From contig NZ_JACBYV010000001.1 of assembly GCF_013408425.1 (NCBI RefSeq), positions 1,178,001-1,242,000 on the forward strand: 64,000 nt of DNA, in the 5' to 3' direction. This stretch comes from Pseudomonas flavescens. GTDB taxonomy: Bacteria > Pseudomonadota > Gammaproteobacteria > Pseudomonadales > Pseudomonadaceae. The notes below the pieces were generated by a model. The model saw only the letters and a list, made by a program, of their open reading frames with translations, was not told the DNA's origin and searched no databases. Both the position numbers and the translations under genes were made by a program. Positions 7,784 through 16,989 of the stretch are shown piece after piece (position 1 is the stretch's first letter; each line of letters starts with the position of its first letter).

Positions 7784-8989
7784 ATGAATAACAACAATAC
7801 GCAGCCCCGGCCATTGGACGGCATCACCGTGGTCAGCCTGGAGCACGCCATCGCGGCGCCGTTCTGCACCCGTCAGCTCGCCGACATGGGCGCCCGGGTG
7901 ATCAAGGTCGAGCGCCCCGGCAGTGGTGATTTCGCCCGCGGTTACGACGAGCGGGTCAATGGCCTGGCGTCGCACTTCGTGTGGACCAACCGTTCCAAGG
8001 AGAGCCTGACCCTCGACCTCAAGCAGGACGATGCCGGTGAGGTGCTCGACAGCCTGCTGGCAAAGGCCGACGTACTGGTGCAGAACCTCGCACCCGGCGC
8101 GGCGGCGCGCATGGGCCTGTCGTTCGAGGCGCTGCATGAGCGCTTCCCGAGGCTGATCGTCTGCGACATTTCCGGCTACGGCGAAGGCGGCAGCTACGAG
8201 AAGAAGAAGGCCTACGACCTGCTGATCCAGAGCGAGGGGGGCTTCCTGTCGGTCACTGGCGGGGCAGGCGACGACCAACTGGCCAAGGCCGGGTGCTCCA
8301 TCGCCGATATCGCCGCTGGCATGTATGCCTACAGCAACATTCTTTCGGCCCTGCTGCTGCGCGGCAGGACCGGTCTGGGCAGCCGCATCGATGTGAGCAT
8401 GCTCGAGAGCCTGGTCGAGTGGATGGGGTATCCCCTGTATTACGCGTACGACGGCGCCACGCCGCCGCCGCGTGCCGGGGCCGCCCACTCGACCATCTAT
8501 CCCTACGGCCCGTTTCCCGCTGGCGACGGCGGCACGGTGATGCTCGGCCTGCAGAACGAGCGCGAATGGCAGGCTTTCTGCGAGCGAGTGCTGTTGCAGC
8601 CGGAGCTGGCCGCAGACGAGCGCTTTTCGGCCAACTTCAAACGTTCGGCCAATCGGGAAGCGCTGCGCTCGATCATCGTCGAGACCTTCGCCGCGCTGAG
8701 TGCCGAACAGGTGATCGAACGGCTGGAACAGGCACAGATCGCCAACGCCCATGTCAATGACATGGCTGGCGTCTGGGCGCATCCGCAGCTCAAGGCCCGT
8801 GACCGCTGGCGCCAGGTGAACAGCCCGGCAGGCAGCCTGCCCGCGCTGCTGCCGCCTGGCAGCAACAGCGCCTTCACGCCGCGGATGGATGCGGTGCCCG
8901 CGCTGGGCGAGCACACCGAAGCCTTGTTGGCCGAGCTGGGATATAGCGATTCCGCGATAGCGGGCCTGAAGGTCAGCGGCGCGATTTGA
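7784..8989 (+). CDS. ict: Itaconate CoA-transferase (class III, CaiB/BaiF)
   Basis: Class III CoA-transferase (401 aa) that should activate itaconate with succinyl-CoA, giving itaconyl-CoA, the entry step. The N-terminal Rossmann part has VSLEHAIAAPFCTRQLADMGARVIKVE. The catalytic Asp is Asp175 in SIADIAAGMYAYSNI, matching the GD/AD-xxxG motif that holds Asp169 in formyl-CoA transferase. RIDVSMLESL follows. It is the homologue of PA0882 by position and family. A second class III transferase lies at 18193-19398, with the catalytic Asp at the same residue number but otherwise diverged. Confidence 0.88.
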   Translation: MNNNNTQPRPLDGITVVSLEHAIAAPFCTRQLADMGARVIKVERPGSGDFARGYDERVNGLASHFVWTNRSKESLTLDLKQDDAGEVLDSLLAKADVLVQNLAPGAAARMGLSFEALHERFPRLIVCDISGYGEGGSYEKKKAYDLLIQSEGGFLSVTGGAGDDQLAKAGCSIADIAAGMYAYSNILSALLLRGRTGLGSRIDVSMLESLVEWMGYPLYYAYDGATPPPRAGAAHSTIYPYGPFPAGDGGTVMLGLQNEREWQAFCERVLLQPELAADERFSANFKRSANREALRSIIVETFAALSAEQVIERLEQAQIANAHVNDMAGVWAHPQLKARDRWRQVNSPAGSLPALLPPGSNSAFTPRMDAVPALGEHTEALLAELGYSDSAIAGLKVSGAI

Positions 8990-9024
8990 AGCCTAGTTCG
9001 AGGCGGCCGTGGACGCTCGGTTTT

Positions 9025-9088
9025 GTGGGCTGAAGCCCGCCCTACGAAAGGCATACGGGTAGGGTGGGCTTCAGCCCACCAATTGGCC
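9025..9088. repeat. Palindromic repeat, GGTGGGCTTCAGCCCACC type
   Basis: Two stem pairs, TGTGGGCTGAAGCCCGCC and GGTGGGCTTCAGCCCACC, flanked by CCTACG/GGGTAGGG arms. It is the same family as at 1334-1430 and sits between ict and the lyase gene. Confidence 0.65.
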
Positions 9089-9129
9089 GTATCACCAAAC
9101 AATAAGTCTTACGCCAGGAAGCAGATTCC

Positions 9130-9954
9130 ATGACCAGACAAACCATCCGTAGCGCCTTGTTCGTACCGGGTAGCCGGCCTGATCGCTTCGCCAAGGCACT
9201 GGCCAGCGGTGCCGACACGGTCATCGTCGATTTCGAAGATGCTGTCGAAGAACCGCTCAAACGCCAGGCCCGTGAAAACCTCGGGGTGTTCCTGGCAGCC
9301 AACCCAGAAGCGCGCCTGAGAGTGCGGGTCAACTCGCCCGAGCATGCCGAGCATGAGGCCGATCTTGACTTCTGCGCCGCCCATGCGGGCGTCATCGGCG
9401 TGCTGCTGCCCAAGGTGGAAAGCGCGGCGCAGAGCGAGCGCGCTGCCGCAACTGGCAAGCCGGTCTGGCCGATCATCGAAAGCGCCCGTGGTCTGCATGA
9501 CCTGCCAGCCATCGCCAGTGCGGCAGGTGTGGAGCGATTGTCGTTCGGCGGTCTGGATCTGGGCCTCGACCTCGGCCTGAACAGCGGTACGCCAGCGGCC
9601 GAGCGCATGCTCGATCAGGCGCGCTACGCGATCCTGCTGCACAGCCGTCTGGCCAATCTGGCCGCTCCGCTGGATAGCGTGTTCCCGGCGATCCAGGATC
9701 AGGCCGGCCTCGACCGCGCCAGCCGCGATGCTCGCGACATGGGGTTCGGTGGGCTGCTGTGCATCCACCCTAGCCAGGTCGCCGTGGTACACCGGGCGTT
9801 GGCGCCTTCGGCCGAGGAACTGGCCTGGGCGCGCCGGGTGCTGCAGGCCGGCGAGGGGGGCGACGGTGTTTTCGTGGTCGACGGACAGATGGTCGATGCA
9901 CCGGTGGTCGGCCGCGCCAGACGCATCGCCGAGCGTGCCGGGGCAGCGGACTAG
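9130..9954 (+). CDS. ccl: (S)-citramalyl-CoA lyase (HpcH/HpaI/CitE family)
   Basis: CitE-like TIM-barrel lyase (274 aa) expected to split (S)-citramalyl-CoA into acetyl-CoA and pyruvate, the last itaconate step. Seen motifs: ALFVPGSRPDRFAKAL at the N-terminus, VIVDFEDAVEEPLK (metal/substrate Asp/Glu), PKVESA, PIIESARGL, and the C-terminal GGLLCIHPSQV typical of CitE and malyl/citramalyl-CoA lyases. The start has a good upstream AGGAAG. Position and family match PA0883. Products enter central metabolism directly. Confidence 0.88.
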   Translation: MTRQTIRSALFVPGSRPDRFAKALASGADTVIVDFEDAVEEPLKRQARENLGVFLAANPEARLRVRVNSPEHAEHEADLDFCAAHAGVIGVLLPKVESAAQSERAAATGKPVWPIIESARGLHDLPAIASAAGVERLSFGGLDLGLDLGLNSGTPAAERMLDQARYAILLHSRLANLAAPLDSVFPAIQDQAGLDRASRDARDMGFGGLLCIHPSQVAVVHRALAPSAEELAWARRVLQAGEGGDGVFVVDGQMVDAPVVGRARRIAERAGAAD

Positions 9955-9987
9955 GCGGCGTTCGGAGATGCTGAACGCGCCTTTGCA

Positions 9988-10001
9988 CAATGGTGAATTC
10001 C
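9988..10001 (+). promoter_or_regulatory. Motif shared by the dctP1 and dctQ upstream regions
   Basis: CAATGGTGAATTCC here and CAATCGTGAATATC at 22243-22256 match at 11 of 14 bases. Both lie about 70-80 bp before TRAP genes (dctP1 and dctQ). A shared LysR-type operator or promoter element is possible, not shown. Confidence 0.25.
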
Positions 10002-10072
10002 GTGCAGGGATCGCAACGTTGTAAACAGTAATCAGTGGCTCGAACGACTGCCCAACTACAAAAACAAGATGA

Positions 10073-11077
<1,005 letters not shown>

Positions 11078-11102
11078 TCGACTACCGTTCGTGCAGCACC
11101 GC

Positions 11103-11135
11103 AGGCCGCTTCCATCAGGAGGCGGCCTTTGTTTT
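11103..11135 (+). terminator. Rho-independent terminator of the itaconate operon
   Basis: AGGCCGCTTCC/GGAGGCGGCCT forms an 11-bp stem with an ATCA loop, followed by TTTGTTTT. It lies 26 bp after the dctP1 stop and separates this operon from the nitroreductase gene. Confidence 0.85.
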
Positions 11136-11167
11136 GATGGGCTATTCATCACCAGCGAGGAGAGCGG

Positions 11168-11836
11168 ATGAACGTCAGCCAGGCACTACGTGAGCGGCGC
11201 AGCACACGGGCCTTTCTGGATCGCCCGGTGGCGACTGAACTGCTGCGCGGATTGCTCGAGCAGGCAGCCCGCGCGCCTTCCAGCGGCAACCTGCAGCCCT
11301 GGCGCATCCATGTGCTGCAGGGCGAGGCGCTGGAGCGTTTCCGCCAGCACATCGCCTTGCGGCTGCAGGACGATCCGCAGCCCGATCCTGCGGATTACCC
11401 TGTGTACCCGCAGCCGCTGCAGGAGCCCTATCGCACCTCACGGTTCGAAGTAGGCGAGCAGATGTACGCGCTGCTCGGCATTGGCCGTGAAGACAAGGCT
11501 GCGCGCCTGGCCTGGTTCGCCCGTAACTTCCGCTTTTTCGAGGCGCCCTGTGCGCTGTTCTTTTCCGTCGACCGCTGCATGGGGCCGGGGCAGTGGGCCG
11601 ATCTGGGCATGTATCAGCAGAGCCTGATGTTGTTGCTCGAGGAGCACGGCCTGGACAGCTGCCCGCAGGCTTGCTGGGCGCGATACCACCTGAGCGTCGA
11701 GCGTTTCCTGCAGATACCCGCCGAGCACATGCTGCACTGCGCCATCGCCGTGGGCTATGGCGACCCCGACGCGCCGGTCAATCGACTGGTCAGCGAACGC
11801 TTGCCCCTGGAGGCGTTCTGCACCTTCGTGGAATGA
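11168..11836 (+). CDS. Nitroreductase-family FMN oxidoreductase
   Basis: 222-aa nitroreductase. The N-terminal RRSTRAFLDRPV is the FMN-phosphate-binding signature. ARAPSSGNLQPWRIHV is the second FMN loop. The C-terminal HCAIAVGYGDPDAPVNR is the third. The family reduces nitroaromatics, quinones or enones with NAD(P)H. The physiological substrate here is unknown. It lies between the itaconate operon terminator and the MarR/efflux operon, and is separated from the latter by 325 bp, so it is probably its own unit. It is absent at this place in the P. aeruginosa order and is likely part of an inserted block. Confidence 0.88.
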   Translation: MNVSQALRERRSTRAFLDRPVATELLRGLLEQAARAPSSGNLQPWRIHVLQGEALERFRQHIALRLQDDPQPDPADYPVYPQPLQEPYRTSRFEVGEQMYALLGIGREDKAARLAWFARNFRFFEAPCALFFSVDRCMGPGQWADLGMYQQSLMLLLEEHGLDSCPQACWARYHLSVERFLQIPAEHMLHCAIAVGYGDPDAPVNRLVSERLPLEAFCTFVE

Positions 11837-11877
11837 GCAGGGCGGAGCGACCAGGGAATGGCTGGGTCTGAACCAAT

Positions 11878-11946
11878 CCCTGGGTGTCGCCACGCTCGAC
11901 GCCGGCTACCCGATCGCAGCCAGGGTCGAGCCTGCGACACCCAGGG
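11878..11946. repeat. 69-nt long hairpin
   Basis: CCCTGGGTGTCGC (11878-11890) and GCGACACCCAGGG (11934-11946) are perfect 13-bp inverted arms. Inside them CTCGAC/GTCGAG extends the stem. It starts 41 bp after the nitroreductase stop and lies about 215 bp before marR. It may protect or end the nitroreductase mRNA, or be a REP-type repeat. No T-tract follows. Confidence 0.55.
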
Positions 11947-12071
11947 CAATCGCTTCCGTTCCAGTTCCCTCCATCACCCCCGTAACAGTCGTCCCCGCCA
12001 AATCCCCTGAACCCATCGAACCCCCAGGCAGTCCTTTCAAAACCACCAAATATTTCAAAGTATTTCTGAAA

Positions 12072-12099
12072 TTGATAACAAGTATTACGAAATGTAATT
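12072..12099 (+). promoter_or_regulatory. Candidate promoter of the marR-efflux operon
   Basis: TTGATA at 12072-12077 could be the -35 box. GTAATT/TGTAAT at about 12093-12099 could be the -10 box, 15-16 bp away. The block is AT-rich against a GC-rich background. The first of two palindromic boxes lies just downstream, where a repressor would block initiation. Confidence 0.4.
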
Positions 12100-12104
12100 G
12101 GGCT

Positions 12105-12155
12105 ATTCGCTGCCTGGGCAGTAATCTGCATGGCATTCACTGCCTGGGCAGGTAA
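12105..12155. promoter_or_regulatory. Twin operator boxes upstream of marR
   Basis: CTGCCTGGGCAG occurs at 12110-12121 and again at 12140-12151, each a 5-2-5 palindrome with ATTC before and TAAT after. The 30-bp spacing (about three helical turns) puts both on one DNA face. The second box ends 10 bp before the marR start. Autoregulation by the MarR protein is the obvious reading. Confidence 0.6.
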
Positions 12156-12161
12156 TTTTCG

Positions 12162-12629
12162 ATGCCACATTTCGACCGCGAACGGTTCTCGCTGCAGCAC
12201 TCACCCGGCCACCTCATTGCGCTGATCAATCAGCTCAAGGACCGCATGCTGGAACGCCATCTGGTGGATCACGGCGTGACTGCCGCGCAGTTCAAGGTGG
12301 TGCTGCTGATCAGCCAGAGCCGCGCCAGCACGCCCGCCGATCTGGTCCGTTTGCTCAGCCTCGACAGCGGGGCGATGACCCGCATGCTCGATCGCCTGGA
12401 GCAGAAGGGCCTGCTGACTCGCGAGCGCAGCTCGGAGGATCGCCGCCAGGTGCGCCTCACGCTCACCGAGGCGGGCAATGCCCTCGGCGTGCGCGTGCCG
12501 CAGATCGCCGCGGATGCCACCAATGAGCTGACCGGCTGCCTGAGCCGCACCGAACTCGACGAATTCCAACGCCTGTTGAAAAAAATGCTGATGGCCGCCG
12601 ATGCGTTGCCGCACGTGCCAGGAGAATGA
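12162..12629 (+). CDS. MarR-family repressor of the efflux operon
   Basis: 155-aa MarR regulator. The winged-helix core is KVVLLISQSRASTPADLVRLLSLDSGAMTRMLDRLEQKGLL followed by the wing RERSSEDRRQVRLTLTEAG. It is first in an operon with outer-membrane channel, EmrA and EmrB genes, and its stop overlaps the next start (AATGATG), so it is translationally coupled. Two palindromic boxes directly upstream suggest it represses its own operon. The inducer is unknown; by family it is a phenolic, weak acid or drug. It is similar in layout to the E. coli emrRAB operon, with an added channel gene. Confidence 0.92.
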   Translation: MPHFDRERFSLQHSPGHLIALINQLKDRMLERHLVDHGVTAAQFKVVLLISQSRASTPADLVRLLSLDSGAMTRMLDRLEQKGLLTRERSSEDRRQVRLTLTEAGNALGVRVPQIAADATNELTGCLSRTELDEFQRLLKKMLMAADALPHVPGE

Positions 12630-14074
12630 TGAACACCATGCCGTTGCGTACCCCACTGACCCTGATTTTCAGCGCTTTGCTGCTGGCCGCCTGTGCCTCG
12701 CAGGAGGGCCTGCACACCGAAGGTCATACCCTGGATGCCGCCAGCCTGCAGGGGCAGACCTTTACCGCCAACCTGTCTCCGGCTGCCTGGCCGGCGAGCG
12801 ACTGGTGGAATCGCCTGGGTGATTCGCAGTTGAGCGGGCTGATCGAAGAAGCCCTGCGCAGCAACCCGGACCTGCAGGTAGCCGATGCCCGTGCCCGCCA
12901 GGCCAACGCTGCCGTACTGGCCGCCGATGCGCAGCGCCAGCCGACCCTGGACGCCAACGCCAACGTCACCCGATCTCGATCCGCCCGGGTCGATGACCCC
13001 AGCGGGCAGGGCGGCCGTTACGGCACTTTGCGCAGTCTGTCGCTGGAGGGTGGCTACCGCTTCGATCTGTGGGGTGGCGAGCGTGCCGCCTGGGAAGCAG
13101 CGCTGGGCCGTGCCCGTGCCAGTGAAGTGGATCGCCAGGGCGCGCGCCTGACCCTGGCCGCCGACGTCACCCGTGCCTACAACGACCTCGGCCTGGCCTA
13201 CGCCACTCAGGATCTTGCCGAGCAGGACCTCAAACGCAGCCGCGACATGCTCGACCTGGCCCGCAGCCGGGTCGATGCCGGCCTCGACAGCGAATACCAG
13301 TTGCAACAGACCCAGAGCCTGGAAGCCGCCGCCGAAGCCAGCCTGACCGCCGCCACCCAGCAGGTGGACAGTGCGCGCATTCGCCTGGCCGTGATGCTCG
13401 GCCAGGGCCCGGATCGCGGCGCCACGCTGCCCCGTCCGCAGCTGATCGCCCCCACGGCGGTCAGCTTGCCGGCCAACGTGCCGGCCGAACTGCTCGGTCG
13501 TCGCCCTGATCTGGTCGCCGCGCGCTGGCGTGTCGAGGCCGCCACCCGCGACATCGATGCCAGCAAGGCCGATTTCTATCCCAACCTCAACCTGAGTGTT
13601 GCCGCTGGCAGCAAGTCGCTGCTCGGCGATGCCATGTTCGGTGGTGCCAGCCGCTTCTTCAGCGTTGGCCCGGCTCTCAGCCTGCCGATCTTCGACGGTG
13701 GCGCTCGGCGCGCCGCGCTGGCTGGGCGCAACGCCGATTACGACGTGGCCGTGGCGCAGTACAACCAGACCCTGGTTGGCGCGCTGGGCGATATCGGCGA
13801 TGGCATCAGCCGCATTCGTTCCCTCGAACAGCAGATCGAGCAGCAGCAACGGGCCCGTGACATCGCCCGCAGTTCCTACGACATCGCCATGCAGCGCTAT
13901 GCCGATGGCATCGGCAATTACCTCGATGCGCTGAGCGTCGAGCAGCAACTGCTGCAGAGCGAACGTCAACTGGCCAATCTGCGTGCCGAGCGTATCGACG
14001 CGTCGGTGCTGCTGATGCAGGCCCTGGGTGGTGGCTTCGAGGCTGCCGCTCCGTCATCCACTTCCGCACGCTGA
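12626..14074 (+). CDS. Outer-membrane efflux lipoprotein (OprM/NodT family)
   Basis: 482-aa TolC/OprM-type channel. The N-terminus MPLRTPLTLIFSALLLAACAS ends in a lipobox (LAAC), so the mature protein is an outer-membrane lipoprotein. Two OEP repeats follow: about 60-250 and 270-470, with RRPDLVAARWRVEAATRDI and NLSVAAG as family landmarks. ATGATG gives two possible starts three bases apart, both overlapping the marR stop. It should form the exit duct for the EmrAB pair encoded next. Confidence 0.92.
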   Translation: MMNTMPLRTPLTLIFSALLLAACASQEGLHTEGHTLDAASLQGQTFTANLSPAAWPASDWWNRLGDSQLSGLIEEALRSNPDLQVADARARQANAAVLAADAQRQPTLDANANVTRSRSARVDDPSGQGGRYGTLRSLSLEGGYRFDLWGGERAAWEAALGRARASEVDRQGARLTLAADVTRAYNDLGLAYATQDLAEQDLKRSRDMLDLARSRVDAGLDSEYQLQQTQSLEAAAEASLTAATQQVDSARIRLAVMLGQGPDRGATLPRPQLIAPTAVSLPANVPAELLGRRPDLVAARWRVEAATRDIDASKADFYPNLNLSVAAGSKSLLGDAMFGGASRFFSVGPALSLPIFDGGARRAALAGRNADYDVAVAQYNQTLVGALGDIGDGISRIRSLEQQIEQQQRARDIARSSYDIAMQRYADGIGNYLDALSVEQQLLQSERQLANLRAERIDASVLLMQALGGGFEAAAPSSTSAR

Positions 14075-14083
14075 GTACTCGCC

Positions 14084-15268
14084 ATGACCGAATCTCAAGC
14101 CACTCCCGCCGCCCCTAATTCGGGCAAGCGCAAACGCCTGCTGCTGGGCCTCGGCGTCATCGTCGTGCTGTGCAGCGTGGCGATCTTCGCCTACCACGAG
14201 CTGTACGGCCGTTTCTACGAAGAGACCGACGACGCCTACGTCGGCGGCAATCTGGTGCAGATCACCCCGCAGATCACCGGCACCGTCACGCGCATCGCCG
14301 TGGATGACGGTGACTATGTCGAAGCCGGTCAGCCGCTGGTGTGGCTGGACCCGGCCGATACCCAGGTGGCCCAGCAGAGCGCCGAGGCCAACCTGGCGCG
14401 TACGGTGCGCCAGGTGCGCGGGTTGTACAGCAACGTCGACAGCTACAAGGCCCAGGTGGCCTCGCGCAAGATCGACGTGCAGCGCGCCAAGGCCGACTAT
14501 CAGCGACGCGTGACCCTGGCCAGCAAAGGCGCGATTTCCCGTGAGGAACTGGCCCACGCCCAGGACACCCTGAGCAGCGCGCAGAGTGCGCTGACCTCCG
14601 CCCAGCAGCAGTTGGACACCAACCAGGCGCTGGTCGATGACACCGTTATCGCTTCCCACCCGGACGTGAAAAGTGCCGCCGCACAATTGCGCCAGGCCTT
14701 TCTCAACAACGCCCGCAGCACCCTGGTGGCACCGGTCAGCGGTTACGTGGCACGCCGTTCGGTGCAGGTCGGCAGCCGCATTCAGCCCGGTACCGCGCTG
14801 ATGGCCGTGGTGCCGCTGCATGAAATCTGGATCGACGCCAACTTCAAGGAAACCCAGCTGCGCGAGATGCGCATCGGCCAGCCGGTGACCGTCGAGGCCG
14901 ATCTTTATGGCGATGAAGTGACCTATCAGGGCCACGTCGAGAGCCTCGGCGTAGGTACCGGCAGCGCCTTCTCCCTGCTGCCGGCGCAGAACGCCAGCGG
15001 CAACTGGATCAAGATCGTGCAGCGTCTGCCCGTGCGCATCCGCCTGGACGAAGAAGCGCTGCAGAGCCATCCGCTGCGCATCGGCCTGTCCACCGCGGTA
15101 ACCGTGGACCTGCACGACCAGAGCGGTGCCCAGCTGTCCACCCAGATGCCGAGTGAGCCGCGCTTCAGTACCGCCGTCTACGACGCGCCGCTGGTCGAGG
15201 CCGATGCGCTGATCGAACGCATCATCCACGCCAATGGCCCGGCCCAGGCCTCAACGGCTCGGGGCTGA
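14084..15268 (+). CDS. emrA: EmrA-like membrane-fusion protein
   Basis: 394-aa HlyD-family periplasmic adaptor. A short cytoplasmic N-terminus is followed by one membrane anchor (about residues 21-44, LLLGLGVIVVLCSVAIFAYHEL). The lipoyl half-motifs (DDAYVGGNLVQITPQITGTV; STLVAPVSGYVARRSVQVGS) flank a coiled-coil hairpin. The C-terminal beta domain has EIWIDANFKETQL, typical of EmrA. It links the EmrB pump to the lipoprotein channel. It starts 9 bp after the channel gene and ends 1 bp before emrB. Confidence 0.93.
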   Translation: MTESQATPAAPNSGKRKRLLLGLGVIVVLCSVAIFAYHELYGRFYEETDDAYVGGNLVQITPQITGTVTRIAVDDGDYVEAGQPLVWLDPADTQVAQQSAEANLARTVRQVRGLYSNVDSYKAQVASRKIDVQRAKADYQRRVTLASKGAISREELAHAQDTLSSAQSALTSAQQQLDTNQALVDDTVIASHPDVKSAAAQLRQAFLNNARSTLVAPVSGYVARRSVQVGSRIQPGTALMAVVPLHEIWIDANFKETQLREMRIGQPVTVEADLYGDEVTYQGHVESLGVGTGSAFSLLPAQNASGNWIKIVQRLPVRIRLDEEALQSHPLRIGLSTAVTVDLHDQSGAQLSTQMPSEPRFSTAVYDAPLVEADALIERIIHANGPAQASTARG

Positions 15269-15269
15269 C

Positions 15270-16799
15270 ATGAGCGACGCCAACTTTCGCCCGGCCAGCA
15301 TGCTGCTGGCCACCATCGGCATCTCCCTGGCGACCTTCATGCAGGTGCTCGACACCACCATCGCCAACGTCGCCTTGCCAACCATTTCCGGCAATCTGGG
15401 GGTCAGTTCGGAGCAGGGCACCTGGGTCATTACCTCGTTCGCCGTGTGCAACGCCATCGCCTTGCCGCTGACCGGCTGGCTGGCGCGGCGCTTTGGCGAG
15501 GTGAAGCTGTTCCTCGCCGCGGTGGTGCTGTTCGTGATCACCTCGTTTCTCTGCGGGATCGCCCGTTCGATGCCCGAACTGGTGGTGTTCCGCGCCCTGC
15601 AGGGGCTGGTCGCCGGCCCGCTGTATCCCATGGCGCAAACCCTGCTATTGGCGATCTTCCCCAGCGCCAAGCGGGGCATGGCCCTGGCGCTGCTGGCGAT
15701 GGTCACGGTGGTCGCGCCGATCATCGGGCCGATTGCCGGCGGCTGGATCACCGACAGTTACAGCTGGCCGTGGATCTTCTTCATCAACATACCGATCGGC
15801 ATTCTGGCCACCTTCGTGGTCTGGGCGCAGTTGCGCAAACGGCCGGAAACCATCGTCCACCAGCCCATCGACTACATTGGCCTGGCGTTGCTGGTGCTGG
15901 GGGTCGGCATGCTGCAGGTGGTGCTCGACAAGGGCAACGACCTGGACTGGTTCGAGTCGACCTTCATCCAGATCGGTACGGCCGTGTCGGTGGTCTCGCT
16001 GGTGGCGCTGGTGATCTGGGAACTGACCGATCAGCATCCGATCATCAACCTGCGCCTGTTCATGTACCGCAACTTCACCTTCGGTACCCTGGCGCTGGTG
16101 CTCGGTTACTCCGGGTTCTTCGGCATCAACCTGCTGCTGCCGCAGTGGCTGCAGACCCAGTTGGGTTACACGCCGATCTGGGCCGGGCTCGCGGCAGCGC
16201 CGATCGGCATCCTGCCGCTGTTCCTGTCGCCGCTGGTGGGCAAGTACGCGCACAAGTTCGACCTGCGCCTGCTGGCCGGCGGATCGTTCCTGGTGATTGG
16301 CGCGTCGTGCTTCATGCGGGCCTCGTTCAACACCGAGGTGGACTATCGGCATATCGCCGAGGTGCAGGTGTTCATGGGCCTGGGAATCGCGCTGTTCTTC
16401 ATGCCCACCACCAGCATCCTGCTCTCCAGCCTGCCGCCGAAGGACATCGCCGACGGCTCCGGCCTGGCCACCTTCCTGCGCGTACTGGGCGGTAGCTTCG
16501 CGTCGTCGCTGACCACCTGGATCTGGCATCGCCGGGAGATCTATCACCACGCGCAACTGACCGAGCACGTCACGCCCTACGATCCGGCCACCCACCAGTA
16601 TCTGGAGCAGCTAGGCGGCGCCTCGCAATCGGCCTACCTGCAGATCGACCGGGTGGTGGAGAGTCAGGCCTACATGCTCTCGACCGTGGATTACTTCACG
16701 CTGATGGGCTGGCTGTTCTTTGGCCTTATCCTGATCATCTACCTGGCCAAGCCGCCGTTCTCCGCCAAGGGCGCAGCGGAGTCGGGCGGGGGGCATTGA
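15270..16799 (+). CDS. emrB: EmrB-like DHA2 multidrug/proton antiporter
   Basis: 509-aa major-facilitator pump of the 14-helix DHA2 family. Motif A-like LTGWLARRFGEVKLF and antiporter motif C around VAPIIGPIAGGWI are visible. TWVITSFAVCNAIALP is the EmrB-type helix 2 pattern. The start at 15270 is one base after the emrA stop. With the channel and adaptor it forms a tripartite inner-to-outer-membrane exporter. The substrate is unknown. Its position between two acid-catabolism modules hints at export of a toxic acid, CoA-pathway by-product or inducer-like compound, which is inference only. Confidence 0.93.
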   Translation: MSDANFRPASMLLATIGISLATFMQVLDTTIANVALPTISGNLGVSSEQGTWVITSFAVCNAIALPLTGWLARRFGEVKLFLAAVVLFVITSFLCGIARSMPELVVFRALQGLVAGPLYPMAQTLLLAIFPSAKRGMALALLAMVTVVAPIIGPIAGGWITDSYSWPWIFFINIPIGILATFVVWAQLRKRPETIVHQPIDYIGLALLVLGVGMLQVVLDKGNDLDWFESTFIQIGTAVSVVSLVALVIWELTDQHPIINLRLFMYRNFTFGTLALVLGYSGFFGINLLLPQWLQTQLGYTPIWAGLAAAPIGILPLFLSPLVGKYAHKFDLRLLAGGSFLVIGASCFMRASFNTEVDYRHIAEVQVFMGLGIALFFMPTTSILLSSLPPKDIADGSGLATFLRVLGGSFASSLTTWIWHRREIYHHAQLTEHVTPYDPATHQYLEQLGGASQSAYLQIDRVVESQAYMLSTVDYFTLMGWLFFGLILIIYLAKPPFSAKGAAESGGGH

Positions 16800-16830
16800 A
16801 AGCCGCGTTCACGCGCTAATGAATGAGCCG

Positions 16831-16917
16831 GTAGGAGCCGGCTTGCCGGCGATTGGTGGCCGTGATGCGGCTTGGGCTAAATGGCCGCAATCGCTTCGCC
16901 CGCAAGCAGGCTCCTAC
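16831..16917. repeat. Pseudomonas REP pair (GTAGGAGCCGGCTTGCCGGC)
   Basis: GTAGGAGCCGGCTTGCCGGC at the left and the inverted CGCAAGCAGGCTCCTAC at the right enclose about 50 bp. The same unit is at 22030, 42946-43175 and 53313. It separates emrB from the convergent lyase gene. Confidence 0.85.
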
Positions 16918-16989
16918 ATCCGGCATGTAGCCCGGCGTTGAGCGCAGCGATACCCGTGAATGGTGGTGGAATAACAGCCACATCCGCGA

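Noticed and set aside
8210..8240. Asp145 (KKAYDLL) as the catalytic residue of the first CoA-transferase
   Set aside because: The known class III nucleophile lies in the later GD/AD-xxxG motif, so Asp175 is used.
12269..13969. 566-codon open frame antisense to the marR/OMF genes
   Set aside because: It is a shadow of the MarR and outer-membrane channel genes. Both of those carry clear motifs on the plus strand.
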